Counted from the stretch's first letter, positions 9,719-19,221 are shown. The stretch is 64,000 nt of DNA from Pseudomonadales bacterium (GCA_028280345.1 JANQLY010000003.1:1-64000), one strand, 5' to 3'. Program-made: numbers and translations. The notes: generated by a model from the sequence alone, not told the origin.

Positions 9719-10819
9719 GTGAAAGCATTGATTGTCGGTGGTGCAGGTGTCACCGGAAGATTATTGATAGCAGGTTTGCTTGAGCGCGGGTATGCGGTGA
9801 CTATGTTGAGTCGAGGGCAGCGCCCGGTAGCTGTGCCCGACAGTGTGGAGCGTTTGCAGGCAGACCCCTATGACAAGGAGTCGGTTCCCGCAGCACTTGA
9901 GGGGCGTTCATTTGATCTGGCGATTGTGACTTATGGCCGTTTGCGACATGTGGCAAAGGCACTGGTTGGTAAAACCAAAAGAATGATTTCTGTTGGCGGT
10001 GCGGCACCGATCTACAAGGGATGGGGGGATATGACAGCGATGAATCCCTGGGAAACGACTTCGGCAACGCCGCTGTTTCTTGAAGAGGATCACCCGCTGG
10101 CGAGCGCTGAAACCGAAACAGGCTTTTCACTGGCGGTGCGTTTTACCGAAGAGCAGGTTATGGCCTTGCATGAATCCGGTGACCTCAATATAACGCATTA
10201 CCGCTATCCCACGGTATTTGGACCGGATAATCTCTGCCCGGCAGAGTGGGGACTGGTGCGCCGCGCGCGGGAACAGCGCAAGCCGCTTATTACACCAGCG
10301 GGTGGATTGACGATTCCCTGCCGCGGGTTTTGTGACAACGTGGCCCACGGCGTATTGCTGTCGGTGGATCAGCCCGAGGCTTCTGCGGGACAGATTTACA
10401 ATATCCGTGATGAAGCATTGTTGCACAATCACGAGTGGATAAGTCTGGTTGAGGATTTGCTCGACTTTACTTTTGAGCGGGTAGATATTCCATTTGACTG
10501 CCTGCCACAAGGTTTTCGCGCCACACCGCCGCAATTACTTTATCGCAACCACGGTATTTTGAGTATTGATAAACTCCAACAGCAGCTTGGTTATCGCGAT
10601 ATAGTGAGTGCCGAAGAGGCGTTGGAACGTACCGTGAAATGGTATCTGGACAACCCATTGGAACCGGGCAGTGTGCCAGAGCAAAATCTCGGTGACCCGT
10701 TTGACTATGCTTATGAAGACGCGTTTATTGCCGCGTGGCGCAAGCGCCGGGAGCAGTTTTTGCAAGATGATGCGGCGCTGGAAAAGGCTGAGGTGATCTG
10801 GAGACACCCCTACCAGTAA
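9719..10819 (+). CDS. NAD(P)-dependent epimerase/dehydratase-like (extended SDR) protein
   Basis: 366 residues starting at GTG. The N-terminal Rossmann motif VGGAGVTGRLLIAGLLERGY indicates NAD(P) binding. Later segments (HYRYPTVFGPDN, DNVAHGVLLSVDQPEASAGQIYNI) match atypical extended SDRs that act as sugar or isoflavone-type reductases. The usual YxxxK catalytic pair is not obvious, so it may be an atypical SDR. Substrate unknown. A moderate GGAG ribosome-binding site (ACGGAGTAGG) precedes the start. Confidence 0.82.
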   Translation: MKALIVGGAGVTGRLLIAGLLERGYAVTMLSRGQRPVAVPDSVERLQADPYDKESVPAALEGRSFDLAIVTYGRLRHVAKALVGKTKRMISVGGAAPIYKGWGDMTAMNPWETTSATPLFLEEDHPLASAETETGFSLAVRFTEEQVMALHESGDLNITHYRYPTVFGPDNLCPAEWGLVRRAREQRKPLITPAGGLTIPCRGFCDNVAHGVLLSVDQPEASAGQIYNIRDEALLHNHEWISLVEDLLDFTFERVDIPFDCLPQGFRATPPQLLYRNHGILSIDKLQQQLGYRDIVSAEEALERTVKWYLDNPLEPGSVPEQNLGDPFDYAYEDAFIAAWRKRREQFLQDDAALEKAEVIWRHPYQ

Positions 10820-10960
10820 ACCTGGCTGGATGGGCCAACTGTCCGCCTTTACCTGCCGTTCAGTCGCCGATGCCGGTTAACCCGTGGTGCAGTCAGGGGT
10901 ATTTTCGGGTATAACGGATGAGCTAATGAAGCCAATTTAATGAAGCGCGAAGGGTGGGGT

Positions 10961-11320
10961 ATGGATCTGGTAGAGCTGTACAAGCACAGCAATAACATAC
11001 AGGAATTCGAGGAAGGCGATCTGATATTCAGCGAGGGAGATGCTGGTGATGCGATGTATATCGTGCTCGAAGGTGAAATCGAAATTGTTGCCCTGCGTCG
11101 GGTGTTTGAAGTTGCGGGCCCGGGTGACATTATTGGTGAAATGGCCTTGATTGAGGAAGGACCGCGCACTGCTGCAGCGCGGGTTAAGGAAAGTTGCCGG
11201 GTGGTTCCAATTGATGAAAAAGAGTTTCTGTTTATGACAGAGAAAATGCCGTACTTTTCCCTGCATGTGATGAAGGTGCTGGTGCGCCGCCTTAAGGAAA
11301 TGGATCTGTTATTCAATTAA
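10961..11320 (+). CDS. stand-alone cyclic-nucleotide-binding domain protein
   Basis: 119 residues forming a single CAP-ED/cNMP-binding fold: FEEGDLIFSEGDAGDAMYIVL at the start and the phosphate-binding cassette GEMALIEEGPRTAAARV. There is no DNA-binding helix-turn-helix and no enzymatic domain, unlike Crp/Fnr regulators. Such proteins are thought to act as small ligand sensors or partners. An in-frame ATG at 10940 exists, but the ATG at 10961 is preceded by an AAGGGTGGGG ribosome-binding site and gives the usual domain start. Confidence 0.85.
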   Translation: MDLVELYKHSNNIQEFEEGDLIFSEGDAGDAMYIVLEGEIEIVALRRVFEVAGPGDIIGEMALIEEGPRTAAARVKESCRVVPIDEKEFLFMTEKMPYFSLHVMKVLVRRLKEMDLLFN

Positions 11321-11367
11321 ATTTGTCTGCTGTTTGTCAATTTAGCGAAAAATAACGAGAGATTATT

Positions 11368-12144
11368 GTGGTTGATAAAGCACTAATGAAAATGATTGCG
11401 CCCAATCCGGGTCGCTACGCTTTGGTTCCCGAACTCAGTGACCGCGCCACAGTAGCGCTGCTCGCACGGGTGTTATTTGAGGAGGGCTATGACGACCATC
11501 TCGCAGGCCATATCAGTTGGCGGCAGGAAGATGGTTCCCTGCTGATGACGCCCTGGGAACTTACATGGGATGAGATGACTGCAGCGGATATTCTTCGTGT
11601 TGATGGAGAAACTGGCAAGGTCATTGAAGGCGAGTGGAATGTAACACCGGCGGTGACCCTGCACCTTGAAATCTACAAGCGTCGCGAGGATGTTAACGTG
11701 GTGATTCACAATCATCCGCGTTGGTCATCAGTATTCTCGGGTCTGCATCGTACACCTGATGTTTACGACCAGACGGCGGCCCAGGTGAATGGCGATGTGG
11801 CGTTTTTTAACGAGTATGACGGTACGGTCAACCAGAGCAATGAAGCAGTGGCAACCGCTGAGGCTCTCGGAGATGCGAAGTGGGCGATACTCGCCAATCA
11901 CGGTGCGGTGGTAACGGCGCGGGATGTGAGCCAGGCTTACCTGCGAGCCATGACTCTGGAAATGCGCTGCCGACTTGCCTGGCATGTGGACTGTGCTGCC
12001 GGTCAAAGCGGCGGTGTGCCGATTGCACCGCAAATCGTGGAACAAACGGGCGGCATGATTGATGGCAATGGTTTTCCATTTCTCTGGGAGGCGATGATCC
12101 GCCGGGCCCTGCGCAAGGACGAGAATATCCTCAATGAGGGCTAG
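11368..12144 (+). CDS. class II aldolase/adducin-domain protein
   Basis: 258 residues, GTG start. The zinc-site histidines are visible in VVIHNHPRWSSVF and in ILANHGAVVTARDV, and AGHISWRQEDGSLLMTP is the typical early motif. Family members cleave sugar phosphates or act on related hydroxy-acid substrates; many remain unassigned. It precedes an aldehyde dehydrogenase and an SDR on the same strand, so it may supply an aldehyde to the dehydrogenase. The spacing of 161 bp to the next gene means a shared transcript is likely but not certain. Confidence 0.87.
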   Translation: MVDKALMKMIAPNPGRYALVPELSDRATVALLARVLFEEGYDDHLAGHISWRQEDGSLLMTPWELTWDEMTAADILRVDGETGKVIEGEWNVTPAVTLHLEIYKRREDVNVVIHNHPRWSSVFSGLHRTPDVYDQTAAQVNGDVAFFNEYDGTVNQSNEAVATAEALGDAKWAILANHGAVVTARDVSQAYLRAMTLEMRCRLAWHVDCAAGQSGGVPIAPQIVEQTGGMIDGNGFPFLWEAMIRRALRKDENILNEG

Positions 12145-12305
12145 TGCCCTGGTCCTTTTCCCAAGTTAGCTGTCTTGAATAAAGCCCCGCAATGCCTGCT
12201 TTTCAGGTATAGTAACTGCCGATTTGTGGAAAGTGACTATCACTACCTATGGCTGAACATGGCATCGTAGCGCTTTTCTGATCAGAACAGGATTTAGAGG
12301 GCCGT

Positions 12306-13823
12306 ATGTCAGAACAAGTCACAGCGGAAGAAACGCTGCAAAGGGCAAAAAACATCGTCGGTGAAGCGCGTCTGTATATAGATGGTGAATTGTGTGAGGC
12401 CGCTTCCGGCAAAACCTACGACAACATCAATCCTGCGAATGAAAAGGTGCTTGGTCCGGTTGCTGACGCAGGTGCCGAGGATATGGAGCGTGCGATCAAG
12501 GCCGCGCGCCGCGCGTTTGACGAGACTGATTGGTCAGTCAATCATGAAAAACGCTACGAAATTCTCAGTCGCTTTGCCGAGGCCATCAAGGCCAGTGTAG
12601 AAGACCGCTTTCGCCCGATTACGATGGCAGAAGTGGGGCATACTCTGGTGGTTACACAATCTGCGGGTATGGATCAGGCCGTTGAAGCACTGGATTTTGT
12701 ACTCGGTGTGTTCAAGGACTTTGAGTGGAGTCGGGAGTTACCGGAAACAGAATTACATGGCACGCCGTGCACACGTGTGGTGTGGAAGGAAGCTGCCGGT
12801 GTGGTAGCGGCGATTACGCCCTGGAACTTCCCGATGCAGATCAACCTTAACAAGGTATTTCCGGCACTGGCGGCGGGTAATACCGTGGTGCTTAAACCTG
12901 CCCCTGATACCCCGTGGATGGCTACCGAACTGGGCCGCATTGCCGCCGAGGTGGGTTTACCTGCGGGGGTGTTGAATGTGGTGACTTCGCAAGATCCGGC
13001 GGAAGTGGGTGAGGTACTGATTTCCCATCCCGATGTAGATCTGGTGACATTTACCGGTTCCTCCCTGGTGGGCAAGCGCATTATGGAAGTCGGCTCACAA
13101 ACAGTGAAGAAGGTGTTCCTCGAACTCGGTGGCAAGTCGGCGAACATTCTGCTCGACGATGCCAATTTCGATATTGCCCTGATGCATGGTTTGGCGGTGT
13201 GCTTCCACGCCGGTCAGGGCTGTGCGATTGATACCCGTATGCTGGTACCGAAATCCCGCTACGAAGAGAGTGCAGCAACGCTTGCCGCTATTTTTGAGGG
13301 TATGCCATTTGGTGATCCGTCTGAAGATGCCAGCCTGATGATGGGACCGATTATTAATCGCAAGCAGCGCGATCGCATTCTCACCATGATCAAACAGGGT
13401 GAAGCAGAGGGCGCAACTATTGCTGCTGGTGGTGTCGCGGGTGATCAGGAAAAAGGTTTTTATGTAAAACCAACCCTGCTAACCAATGTCACTAACGATA
13501 TGTCTGTTGCGCAGGAAGAAATTTTTGGTCCGGTACTGTGCCTGATTGCTTATGAAGATGAAGAGGATGCGATTCGTATCGCCAATGACTCGCGCTATGG
13601 CCTATCCGGTTCAATTCACAGTGCCACTAATGAACGCGCGTTACGTGTAGCGCGCCGTATCCGCACCGGTACCCTGAATGTTAATGGCGCCAGTTTCTTT
13701 GGTGCCGATGCGCCGTTTGGAGGTTTTAAGGAAAGCGGTGTGGGTACAGAAATGGGTATTGAAGGTTTTGAGGAGTATCTTGCCACCAAGACCATCGGCT
13801 ATAACGGTAACCTGGAAAAATAA
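12306..13823 (+). CDS. NAD(P)-dependent aldehyde dehydrogenase
   Basis: 505 residues with the ALDH superfamily layout. The cofactor/Asn motif is ITPWNFPMQINLNKVFPALAAGNTVVLKPAPDTP, of which the oxyanion Asn is in PWNFP. FTGSSLVGK follows. The general-base Glu is in LELGGKSANI and the nucleophilic Cys in CFHAGQGCAIDTRML. It oxidises an aldehyde to the acid. It is followed after 13 bp by an SDR with a good GAGGAG ribosome-binding site, so the two are co-transcribed. It could accept the aldehyde made by the amine dehydrogenase encoded at 22-27 kb, but nothing in the sequence proves this. Confidence 0.93.
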   Translation: MSEQVTAEETLQRAKNIVGEARLYIDGELCEAASGKTYDNINPANEKVLGPVADAGAEDMERAIKAARRAFDETDWSVNHEKRYEILSRFAEAIKASVEDRFRPITMAEVGHTLVVTQSAGMDQAVEALDFVLGVFKDFEWSRELPETELHGTPCTRVVWKEAAGVVAAITPWNFPMQINLNKVFPALAAGNTVVLKPAPDTPWMATELGRIAAEVGLPAGVLNVVTSQDPAEVGEVLISHPDVDLVTFTGSSLVGKRIMEVGSQTVKKVFLELGGKSANILLDDANFDIALMHGLAVCFHAGQGCAIDTRMLVPKSRYEESAATLAAIFEGMPFGDPSEDASLMMGPIINRKQRDRILTMIKQGEAEGATIAAGGVAGDQEKGFYVKPTLLTNVTNDMSVAQEEIFGPVLCLIAYEDEEDAIRIANDSRYGLSGSIHSATNERALRVARRIRTGTLNVNGASFFGADAPFGGFKESGVGTEMGIEGFEEYLATKTIGYNGNLEK

Positions 13824-13836
13824 CGAGGAGTATCAC

Positions 13837-14730
13837 ATGCAGAATTTACTGGATTATACCGGCAGACGGGTTGTAGTAACTGGCGCTGCTTCCGGGATGG
13901 GGGAAGCCACCGCAAAGCTGGCTAAAGAGCAGGGTGCAGAAGTGGTAGCGATTGATATTCGCAAGCCGGCGCACGATTTTGCAGATTACAAGGAAGTGGA
14001 TTTGCGCGATAAACAAGCTGTGCAAGATGTGGTGAAAGAAATTGCCGGTGAAGGTAAGGTGCATAATCTGTTTTATTGTGCGGGTCTGCCGGGACAAAAG
14101 TTTCCCGATTTTGATGTTATTGTCGTTAACTTTCTAAGTCTGCGCTATATGTCCGAGTTGTTTGTTGAGCACATGGGTGTCGGTGATGCGATTGCCAATG
14201 TGTCTTCCGGTGCGAGCCTTGCCTATCTGGCTAATATGGGCAATGTGATGGAACTGCTGGCGTTTAATAATGATTACGAAGCCTCGTTTGAGTGGTTGAA
14301 AGAACCGCGTCGCACAGTACCGGACTGGTACGAACCTTATTCCTTTTCCAAGCAGTGTTCAGTGGTGTGGACCCTGCAAGCGGCTGCAAATTTCACCATG
14401 AAAACCGGCGTGCGAATTAATGTCACAAGTCCTGGTCCAACCGATACCGCGATGATGCCGACATTTGTGGAAAACCAGCGCGAAGGTTTCTTTGATGAAT
14501 ATCCGAAGCCAATCGAAAATCGCAACTCGCGCCCGGAAGAGCAGGCCTGGCCTCTGCTGTTTCTCGGCAGCCCTGCGGCGAGCTATATCAGCGGTGAGAA
14601 CCTGTTTACCGATGGCGGCACCTGTGCAGGTATGATGACTGGTGTAATTGACCCGACCCCGATGATGGCAGATCCGTCTGAGCTGGAAGAACGCCGTCGC
14701 AGGGCGATGGAGGAATTTGGCGAAGATTAG
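13837..14730 (+). CDS. short-chain dehydrogenase/reductase
   Basis: 297 residues. The Rossmann motif is VVVTGAASGMGEATAKL and the catalytic Tyr-Lys pair is in EPYSFSKQCSVVW (YxxxK). A serine-rich NVSSGASLAYLA segment lies upstream of it and TDGGTCAGMMTG near the end. A C-terminal tail rich in charged residues (ELEERRRRAMEEFGED) follows. The frame is open further upstream inside the aldehyde dehydrogenase gene, but the ATG at 13837 with GAGGAG seven bases upstream is clearly the start. It oxidises or reduces a secondary alcohol or ketone; substrate unknown. Confidence 0.92.
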   Translation: MQNLLDYTGRRVVVTGAASGMGEATAKLAKEQGAEVVAIDIRKPAHDFADYKEVDLRDKQAVQDVVKEIAGEGKVHNLFYCAGLPGQKFPDFDVIVVNFLSLRYMSELFVEHMGVGDAIANVSSGASLAYLANMGNVMELLAFNNDYEASFEWLKEPRRTVPDWYEPYSFSKQCSVVWTLQAAANFTMKTGVRINVTSPGPTDTAMMPTFVENQREGFFDEYPKPIENRNSRPEEQAWPLLFLGSPAASYISGENLFTDGGTCAGMMTGVIDPTPMMADPSELEERRRRAMEEFGED

Positions 14731-14757
14731 CCTTGCAGAGAGTAAAAGTTTATATGG

Positions 14758-14786
14758 CGGCAGTCCTCGGACTGCCGTTTGTCTTT
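14758..14786 (+). terminator. rho-independent-type hairpin after the ALDH-SDR run
   Basis: CGGCAGTCC (14758-14766) pairs with GGACTGCCG (14769-14777), followed by a T-rich GTTTGTCTTTT tract. It separates the aldolase/ALDH/SDR genes from the FHA gene. The remainder of 14731-15001 shows no gene and presumably carries the FHA gene promoter. Confidence 0.75.
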
Positions 14787-15001
14787 TCTGCGCATTGAAT
14801 TTACCAGGCGTCTCCCTTAAGATTCGACACTAGAGCTGTGTTTGTGTGATTCCGTCTGGATCATCCCGGAATAAGCCAACATCAAGCAGCCTTCTTAGTT
14901 CGCGTAGACGACACTGCCAGCATTATTATTCAAAGAGGGTATTGTAGAAGGTAGAACGGCGACACTATGTCGTGCTATTTATTCAATCCCTGGGGGGTGG
15001 G

Positions 15002-17194
15002 ATGATAAAACTGGTTTTTACCTCAATTGAACGTGAGCCGATAGAGATTACAGAATCCCGAGTAACTATTGGCCGTGATGACAGCAATGACATCGTGCTC
15101 GACAATGAGGGTGTTTCAAGTTTTCATGCCGAGATTCTCTACGATAAAGATAAAGAGCGATACTCCCTGCGCGATCTCGACAGTACCAACGGTTCGTTTG
15201 TTAATGGCAAGCGTGTCAGTCAGATCCAGACCTTTAAGTCCTGGGATAACCTTCGCCTTGATGAAATAGATATCGAAGTACAGGACCCGAAAGGGCGCAA
15301 GCCGACATTGGTGCGTTCTGCGGTGGTACCTCCCGGGCCTGCAGCCGTGCCGCCATCGCCACCGGCAGCTAATCCTGAGGCTGAGCAGGTGGCTGAAAAA
15401 GCCGTGATACTTGGTCAACAACTGGGCGCAGCAGAACAGAAAAAATCTGCGAGTATGCAGGAGCGTGGCAAGACGAATGTGGTTACCATGCCCAAGGCGA
15501 GTCTTGTGGGTAAGAGCGCACCTGTCAAGGAAGTGACGTTTAAATTAAAAAAATCTCCAATGGTGTTGGGGCGCAGTAAAAAAGATGACATCGTTATCGA
15601 AGAGAAAACGATCTCGTCCGGCCATTTAACTCTCGTGGAGCGCGAAGGCGACTGGTACGTTGAGGATAACAACTCCACTAATGGTACCTACCTTAATGGC
15701 AAGAAAATTGTGTCATCGGCAAAACTTGAGCGCGGCTGTTCGTTGCAAGTGGGTGAAAAAGTTACTTTTGGGTTCGAGCCAGCACGTGTAGGACGTGAGG
15801 CAACGGAGGTTGTGGAGGTGCTTGGCGGTGCTGAAGACGCGGTTTCCGATGTGGCTGTGCAGCGCACCAATCCATTGTCCGGTTTAAAGGCATTGCTACA
15901 GCAATCATCTGATATGGTGTATATCGCGCTTGGTGCTGTAGTTGCTGTATTGCTGGTGATAATTATCTATTTTGCCAAACAGGGCAGCTCGCAGCAGGCA
16001 GTCATTGATGAACCGCTTACCCTGAACAAATTATGGAGTTATACGTTGCCATCAACAGGTTCGCCAGCAACACCGGCTATTGCTGATATGAATGGTGATG
16101 GTAATAACAATGTCGTACTGGCTGATACGAAAGGCTCCGTAACGAACATTAATGCAAACCTGACTCAATTACAGTTTGAAGTGGAACTCAGTGGCCGCTT
16201 TTATGCACCTCCCGTGCTCGGAGATTTAACCGGCACCGGGCTGGTGGCTGCGGTTGTTGGCAGTGATCGCGGTGTTGTCACAGCCATTAATCACAGCGGT
16301 AATATTATCTGGCAGTCACAGCCGAATCTCAGCCTCGGCGCGGTACTCAATCGCCCGGCGTTACTTGATATTAATGCCGACAGCATTGTTGATGTGCTGG
16401 TACCAACCAGTAAACAGGGGCTAGTGGCCCTGGATGGGCCGAGTGGCCGTTTGTTATGGACAACAGAAAGTTTGAGCAAGGGGCGCATTGTTGGTCGCCC
16501 TCTGTTGTACGATCTTGATAATAATGGTGTTGAAGATATTGTGATATTAAGCGACACCGGACAGCTGCTCGCACTGACGCTGGTAGATGGGCGTCCGATG
16601 AAACTGTGGCAAATTAATGTTGGCGCTGTGCAGTTTTCCTCGCCGGTGCTATTGCAAACCAGGGAGTGGCCTGCGGTGGTAGTGGCGAATGCCGAAGGGC
16701 GGGTTGCCGCTATTAATGGCCGTGGCGGTTTTGAAATGTGGACGACGTATTTGAGTGCCGGGGTTAATGCGACACCGCTGGTGGGTGATTTCTCCGGTGA
16801 TGGCATGGATGATGTATTTGTTGTGGATGAGACGGGGGAGGCTTCGGCATTATCCAGTGCTGATGGTCAGCCGCTTTGGCGCCTGGAGTTTAATACTGAT
16901 TTAACAGCATCACCGATGCCGCTCGATATTGATTACGATGGTCTGACCGATATAGGTCTGCTTGATGAAAGTGGCAGCCTGCTACTGGTGCTTGGTGCAG
17001 AGCCGAAGAAAATACACAAACGCCTGTTTATCCCCGATGCAGAGGGCTTCATTGCCTCACCCTTGCTTGCTGACGTCAATGGCGATAGTCTGCTTGATAT
17101 TGTCACCGCGAGCACCAATGGTCTGGTGACCGTTTATGGTTTGAATCGCAGTTGTGAACAAAATTGTATTGTATGGGGAAGCTTTGCACCCTGA
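15002..17194 (+). CDS. double-FHA, single-pass membrane protein with extracytoplasmic beta-propeller
   Basis: 730 residues in a receptor-like layout. FHA domain 1 (about 1-95) shows GR at 24-25, SSFH at 39-42 and STNGSFVNG at 61-69. A Pro/Ala-rich linker follows, then FHA domain 2 (about 175-260) with LGRSKKDD, SSGH at 205-208 and NSTNGTYLNG. A transmembrane helix (about 305-325, YIALGAVVAVLLVIIIYFA) leads to a C-terminal region (340-730) of repeated blade motifs such as ADMNGDGNNNVVLAD and LVGDFSGDGMDDVFVVD, an FG-GAP/PQQ-like propeller with Ca-binding DxDGD loops. FHA domains bind phosphothreonine, so cytoplasmic signalling linked to an outside sensor is inferred. The start is the ATG with GGGGGGTGGG directly upstream. 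A PEGA lipoprotein gene follows 36 bp later. Confidence 0.88.
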   Translation: MIKLVFTSIEREPIEITESRVTIGRDDSNDIVLDNEGVSSFHAEILYDKDKERYSLRDLDSTNGSFVNGKRVSQIQTFKSWDNLRLDEIDIEVQDPKGRKPTLVRSAVVPPGPAAVPPSPPAANPEAEQVAEKAVILGQQLGAAEQKKSASMQERGKTNVVTMPKASLVGKSAPVKEVTFKLKKSPMVLGRSKKDDIVIEEKTISSGHLTLVEREGDWYVEDNNSTNGTYLNGKKIVSSAKLERGCSLQVGEKVTFGFEPARVGREATEVVEVLGGAEDAVSDVAVQRTNPLSGLKALLQQSSDMVYIALGAVVAVLLVIIIYFAKQGSSQQAVIDEPLTLNKLWSYTLPSTGSPATPAIADMNGDGNNNVVLADTKGSVTNINANLTQLQFEVELSGRFYAPPVLGDLTGTGLVAAVVGSDRGVVTAINHSGNIIWQSQPNLSLGAVLNRPALLDINADSIVDVLVPTSKQGLVALDGPSGRLLWTTESLSKGRIVGRPLLYDLDNNGVEDIVILSDTGQLLALTLVDGRPMKLWQINVGAVQFSSPVLLQTREWPAVVVANAEGRVAAINGRGGFEMWTTYLSAGVNATPLVGDFSGDGMDDVFVVDETGEASALSSADGQPLWRLEFNTDLTASPMPLDIDYDGLTDIGLLDESGSLLLVLGAEPKKIHKRLFIPDAEGFIASPLLADVNGDSLLDIVTASTNGLVTVYGLNRSCEQNCIVWGSFAP

Positions 17195-17230
17195 CGATAA
17201 AATTTGCCAGGCGCAAGATGGAGACACTGC

Positions 17231-19090
17231 ATGTTCAAATCGGTTACCGATTCGATGAAGTTGACAGCTTTATTGTGGCCATTATTGCTGCTAACGTTTG
17301 TGCTCGCTTCCTGCGCTCCTGCCACTAATAGTACAACTGCAAATAATACAACGGGTGGGCAGTCTGGCGGTTATGCCACGCTGAATATTATTACTCGCCC
17401 GTTTGGTGGCAAGATTAGAATTGAAGAATCCGGAAAGGTTGTCGACAGCGGTACCTCGTTGCGCGTGCCGATTAATACCTACACATTCACATCGTTCCAC
17501 CCGGATTACAGTGGTACAACGATAACCGTGACACTTGAGGCCGGGCAAAACAATGTGATTGTTCCCCTGCAAATAGAACCTGCAAAACTGTCGCTGGTGC
17601 TGAAACCCTCTGGTACCAAAGCTGTTTTAAAGCCCACTGGCAGCACGGGTAAAGCGGTGCTGGATATTGATTCGACTACTACCATGCCACTGGCGGTAGA
17701 GCCGGGGCGCTATCTGCTGGAAGTGACAAATCCTGGCTATGTCACGCAAAGCGTGCCGCTGGACATTCAGCCTGGTACCTATAAAAGTCGCCAGATAACC
17801 CTGGTGGCAGAGCAGGCTGCGCAGAAAAATCCGACAGCAGAAAAAGCAGCAGCAACGACCACATCTGCTACGGCGGTATCAGCATCCGGGTCTCGCACAG
17901 CACCGTTGCAAATACAGACTGCGGACGATGTAAAAATCTATATTAATGGGCAGTTGATCGGTGAGGGCCCTGTGAGTAAAAGCTTGCCGTTTGACAAATA
18001 TGATGTACTGGCTGTGCGTGAACGGAGCGCGTTGATGCGCGATACCGGACGCAAAACCGTTGTACACCGCAGTGCTGAGGATAGCCCGGTCTCCATTGAG
18101 CCGAATCAACGTGAATTGCTGTGGCAAAAAAACTGGTGGCCAGAATCTGATGTGTTGGCGGCTGAAGCAAAGCAGTTTGCCAGTTATCAACAGACCAATG
18201 CAAAGCAGTTGCAAGTGAACTTATCGCAGGCAGTTATGGAGCAATTTTATACGCAGCAAAAAGATATGCGCCGTTTGTTATTTAAAATTATGAATGTCGG
18301 CGATTGCTTGCTGTTTAACACCGATGCAATGCAACAACCGTTTCCTGTCTGCAAACGACAGACTGAATTTGATGAGTGGTTTGAGCAGCAGGTGGAAACC
18401 TTGATGCAGGCGCTGCAGGGAAAACAGCAGGAAAATATCTGGTATCGTGACTATCCGGCGATACAGCAGCAGCTTGATGCAGATGGAGAAGGAAATCTCT
18501 GGTTGGTGTTGTTGTCGGCATTAAACAGTGGCTCAGGAAAAACCATGCTGGCATTGGATGGGGTGCAGTTACAAGCGAATGGTGAAGTTATACAGCGTGT
18601 TCGCTCAGACGGCGAACTGACGGTTTGGGTGTTTGGTGGCTCTGTGTCGATCAAAGGAGTGAGTGGTCAGTATGCGGGACAGGGTATTGAGCATTTTCGC
18701 GTTCCCGCAGCGTCTAATGAGCTGGTTATCAGTTGGTTAAATCCACCTGAGGCAGTTTTTGTATTGGCTGAGGAGCCGTTGCTGATCCAGTCACCGCCTA
18801 CGGATGTAACATTATACAAACGGCAAAAAAATATCTGGCCGTTTGGAGAAGTTCAGGTGCAGCAAGTGCTGCGCTTTAGCCATGGCCCCGAGTATGATGG
18901 CTGGCTGCGTGAGGAAATAGAGATGCCCGCCGGGCTCGGAGCACGTCATGTGCTAGACGAGGATGAGCTCGGTCCGCATACGATGGCAGGCAGTTACCGG
19001 CGCTACTGGATTCTTGTTCTTGAAACTCCACAGGGCGAAACTTGGCGCCAGATTACGGCGGATTATAAAGTGCTTGATCAGGAGCAGTGA
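17231..19090 (+). CDS. PEGA-domain lipoprotein
   Basis: 619 residues. A lipoprotein signal with lipobox LASC places the acylated cysteine at residue 28. A Thr/Asn-rich linker follows, then PEGA-like beta repeats (YATLNIITRPFGGKIRIEE; AKLSLVLKPSGTKAVLKP; VLDIDSTTTMPLAVEPGRY), an Ala/Thr-rich linker, and a third short PEGA-like stretch (VKIYINGQLIGEGPVSKSLP). The C-terminal 350 residues match no family I recognise. The frame is open to a TTG at 17204, but the ATG at 17231 (GGAGA upstream) or the ATG at 17255 gives a sensible signal peptide. The adjacency to the FHA-propeller gene suggests a shared envelope complex, which is inference. Confidence 0.85.
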   Translation: MFKSVTDSMKLTALLWPLLLLTFVLASCAPATNSTTANNTTGGQSGGYATLNIITRPFGGKIRIEESGKVVDSGTSLRVPINTYTFTSFHPDYSGTTITVTLEAGQNNVIVPLQIEPAKLSLVLKPSGTKAVLKPTGSTGKAVLDIDSTTTMPLAVEPGRYLLEVTNPGYVTQSVPLDIQPGTYKSRQITLVAEQAAQKNPTAEKAAATTTSATAVSASGSRTAPLQIQTADDVKIYINGQLIGEGPVSKSLPFDKYDVLAVRERSALMRDTGRKTVVHRSAEDSPVSIEPNQRELLWQKNWWPESDVLAAEAKQFASYQQTNAKQLQVNLSQAVMEQFYTQQKDMRRLLFKIMNVGDCLLFNTDAMQQPFPVCKRQTEFDEWFEQQVETLMQALQGKQQENIWYRDYPAIQQQLDADGEGNLWLVLLSALNSGSGKTMLALDGVQLQANGEVIQRVRSDGELTVWVFGGSVSIKGVSGQYAGQGIEHFRVPAASNELVISWLNPPEAVFVLAEEPLLIQSPPTDVTLYKRQKNIWPFGEVQVQQVLRFSHGPEYDGWLREEIEMPAGLGARHVLDEDELGPHTMAGSYRRYWILVLETPQGETWRQITADYKVLDQEQ

Positions 19091-19176
19091 GCACGTGAAA
19101 CAGTTGTTGCCCGGCTGCTTTCCGAGTCGATAATAATAGACGCCTGCAAAGCGTTGCCGTAAAGGAGGGAGTTATC

Positions 19177-19221
19177 ATGCCATTGGTTTTTATGGTTTTG
19201 ATAAAGACAAATTTTTATTGA
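19177..19221 (+). CDS. possible 14-residue leader ORF upstream of phoH
   Basis: ATG at 19177 follows a near-perfect Shine-Dalgarno (AAAGGAGGG, 19161-19169) and encodes the hydrophobic 14-mer MPLVFMVLIKTNFY, ending in TGA. This sits in the 288-bp gap before the PhoH gene, which otherwise contains AT-rich promoter-like DNA. It may be a translated leader or simply a fortuitous ribosome-binding site. Confidence 0.3.
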   Translation: MPLVFMVLIKTNFY

